Source of the DNA: Phycisphaerales bacterium | GTDB lineage: Bacteria > Planctomycetota > Phycisphaerae > Phycisphaerales > UBA1924 | DNA length: 17,272 nucleotides | NCBI GenBank assembly: GCA_016764015.1 | Contig: JAESSR010000287.1 | Coordinates: 1-17,272, forward strand | Reading direction: 5' to 3' | In this document: positions 16,419 to 17,272 of the stretch, piece by piece | How positions within the stretch are numbered: position 1 is the first letter of the stretch | Layout of the letters: every line of letters begins with the position of its first letter | Program-made: the position numbers and the translations under genes | Notes under the pieces: model-generated | Told to the model about the DNA's origin: nothing | Seen by the model: only the letters and a program-made list of their open reading frames with translations | The model's database searches: none

Positions 16419-17272
16419 TTACGGACACCCCGCCGCGAACGCACCCAAGAACGCAGACACATCAAAGAAGTTCAACAACCCATCGCCCGTAAAATCGGCA
16501 ATCGAATCGCCCGCACCAAACGCACCCAAGAACGCACTCACATCAAAGAAGTTGAGCGAGCCGTCACCGGTCAAATCCGCAGCACACGCAACCGTCACCT
16601 GATACTCATACGCACCCATATCAATCATCGGCGACGCGCCCGCGCCAGAATCAACAGTGTCAGGATCATCAACGAATCTTGGGTTGCCATCAAAATCAGT
16701 CATCAACAACGAGGTCCACCCAGCATTCTCACCAGCATCAATCCCTGGCGAACCAGCCGCAAGCCGATAGTCGCCACTGCCAACAAACACAGGTTCACTC
16801 TCAATACACCCGATCAAGTTCTCAGCATCAATCGGATCTTCACCGGCTGCGGGAGGCCCGAAGATGCCGGGAATCAAGGAATACCGTAGATCAAAGTTCC
16901 CGCCAATCTGCTCGCGGTAGTACCCTTGGAACTCAGGATTCCAGCCTGTGTTCCCAGAGAACACGCAGTTATTCACGATCAGGTTTGAGTTCCACACGCC
17001 ACTGGCGCCGCCATGCTCTTTACCGTGGTTGTTCACGAAGGTACAGTTCTCCAGAAACATATCCCTCGATGCAGCGGAGTACGAGCAGAACCCCCCGCCA
17101 AACCCACCAAGTTCTTGGATCGTGCTCTCCCTAGATTGGGCGGTGTTATTCTCGAAGATGGTATTGACGATCAACGCTTCATTCCAGGCGATGATCCCAC
17201 CACCGATTGACGCGGTATTGCTCTTGAACACTGAATCCTCAACAGTGAGCGGCGATCGGAACGAGAAAATCC
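16419..17272 (-). CDS. Right-handed beta-helix (choice-of-anchor-Q type) protein with dockerin-like tail (5' truncated)
   Basis: The frame is open to the window edge, so the N-terminus and signal peptide are outside; 284 residues are visible. The GTG at 17231 is internal to the repeats and not a start. The first half shows parallel beta-helix rungs: PLTVEDSVFKSNTASIGGG, LIVNTIFENNTA, MFLENCTFVNNHG and LIVNNCVFSGNTG. Then comes the typical end of a beta-helix of the choice-of-anchor-Q type: GDYRLAAGSPGIDAG, DFDGNPRFVDDPDT and MIDMGAYEYQ. The dockerin-like tail occupies the last 55 residues (DLTGDGSLNFFD, DFTGDGLLNFFD, AAGCP). Proteins of this kind are extracellular; some relatives bind or cleave polysaccharides, but no catalytic residues can be assigned from this part. 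A terminator follows directly. Confidence 0.9.
   Translation of the reverse strand, partial: IFSFRSPLTVEDSVFKSNTASIGGGIIAWNEALIVNTIFENNTAQSRESTIQELGGFGGGFCSYSAASRDMFLENCTFVNNHGKEHGGASGVWNSNLIVNNCVFSGNTGWNPEFQGYYREQIGGNFDLRYSLIPGIFGPPAAGEDPIDAENLIGCIESEPVFVGSGDYRLAAGSPGIDAGENAGWTSLLMTDFDGNPRFVDDPDTVDSGAGASPMIDMGAYEYQVTVACAADLTGDGSLNFFDVSAFLGAFGAGDSIADFTGDGLLNFFDVSAFLGAFAAGCP

Noticed and set aside
16419..17272. CRISPR-like or tandem DNA repeats in the dockerin-coding 3' ends
   Set aside because: The near-repeated DNA reflects the repeated protein module; spacing and sequence follow codons, with no identical repeats separated by unique spacers.

Overview
The window looks like part of a Planctomycetota chromosome, most likely class Phycisphaerae. 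Seven of its nine protein genes end in the same module of about 55 residues. The module is two back-to-back dockerin/EF-hand-like repeats of the form DLTGDGxLNFFDVSAFLxAF, closed in six cases by a Gly-Cys-Pro C-terminus. This matches the 'GC-type' dockerin tail known from Phycisphaerae. Shine-Dalgarno sites, signal peptides and intrinsic terminators are ordinarily bacterial. There are no tRNA or rRNA genes, CRISPR arrays, transposases or phage genes.

Layout, left to right. (1) 1-2079, plus strand: the 3' part of a DUF1028 / FG-GAP / dockerin fusion protein. (2) 2126-2215: a paired-hairpin, REP/BIME-like palindrome. (3) 2275-3204, plus: a small membrane-anchored AsmA-like protein. (4) 3205-3666: a gene-free stretch with a terminator and several stem-loops. 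(5) 3667-6240 and 6303-8714, plus: two tandem paralogous secreted subtilisin-family (S8) proteases, each with two jelly-roll-like domains and a dockerin tail. (6) 8749-8778: a strong bidirectional terminator where the plus-strand half meets the minus-strand half. (7) 11122-8798, minus: a protein with 14 FG-GAP repeats. (8) 14078-11172, minus: a long autotransporter-like beta-strand repeat protein. (9) 15250-14181, minus: a beta-propeller-like dockerin protein interrupted by a -1 frameshift, translationally coupled by an ATGA overlap to (10) 16296-15247, an NHL-type beta-propeller without a dockerin. (11) 17272-16419, minus: the C-terminal part of a right-handed beta-helix protein with a dockerin tail.

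Almost every product appears to be exported and extracytoplasmic. They are two proteases, beta-propellers, a beta-helix and a beta-strand passenger-like protein, united by one C-terminal module. The simplest reading is a surface or extracellular set of proteins that dock to, or are sorted by, a common partner through this tail. No cohesin, sortase or secretion machinery is visible here, so the partner must be encoded elsewhere. The absence of the flanking cysteines, both together, in the one variant tail (gene 1) suggests that the two cysteines normally form a disulfide clasp across the module.
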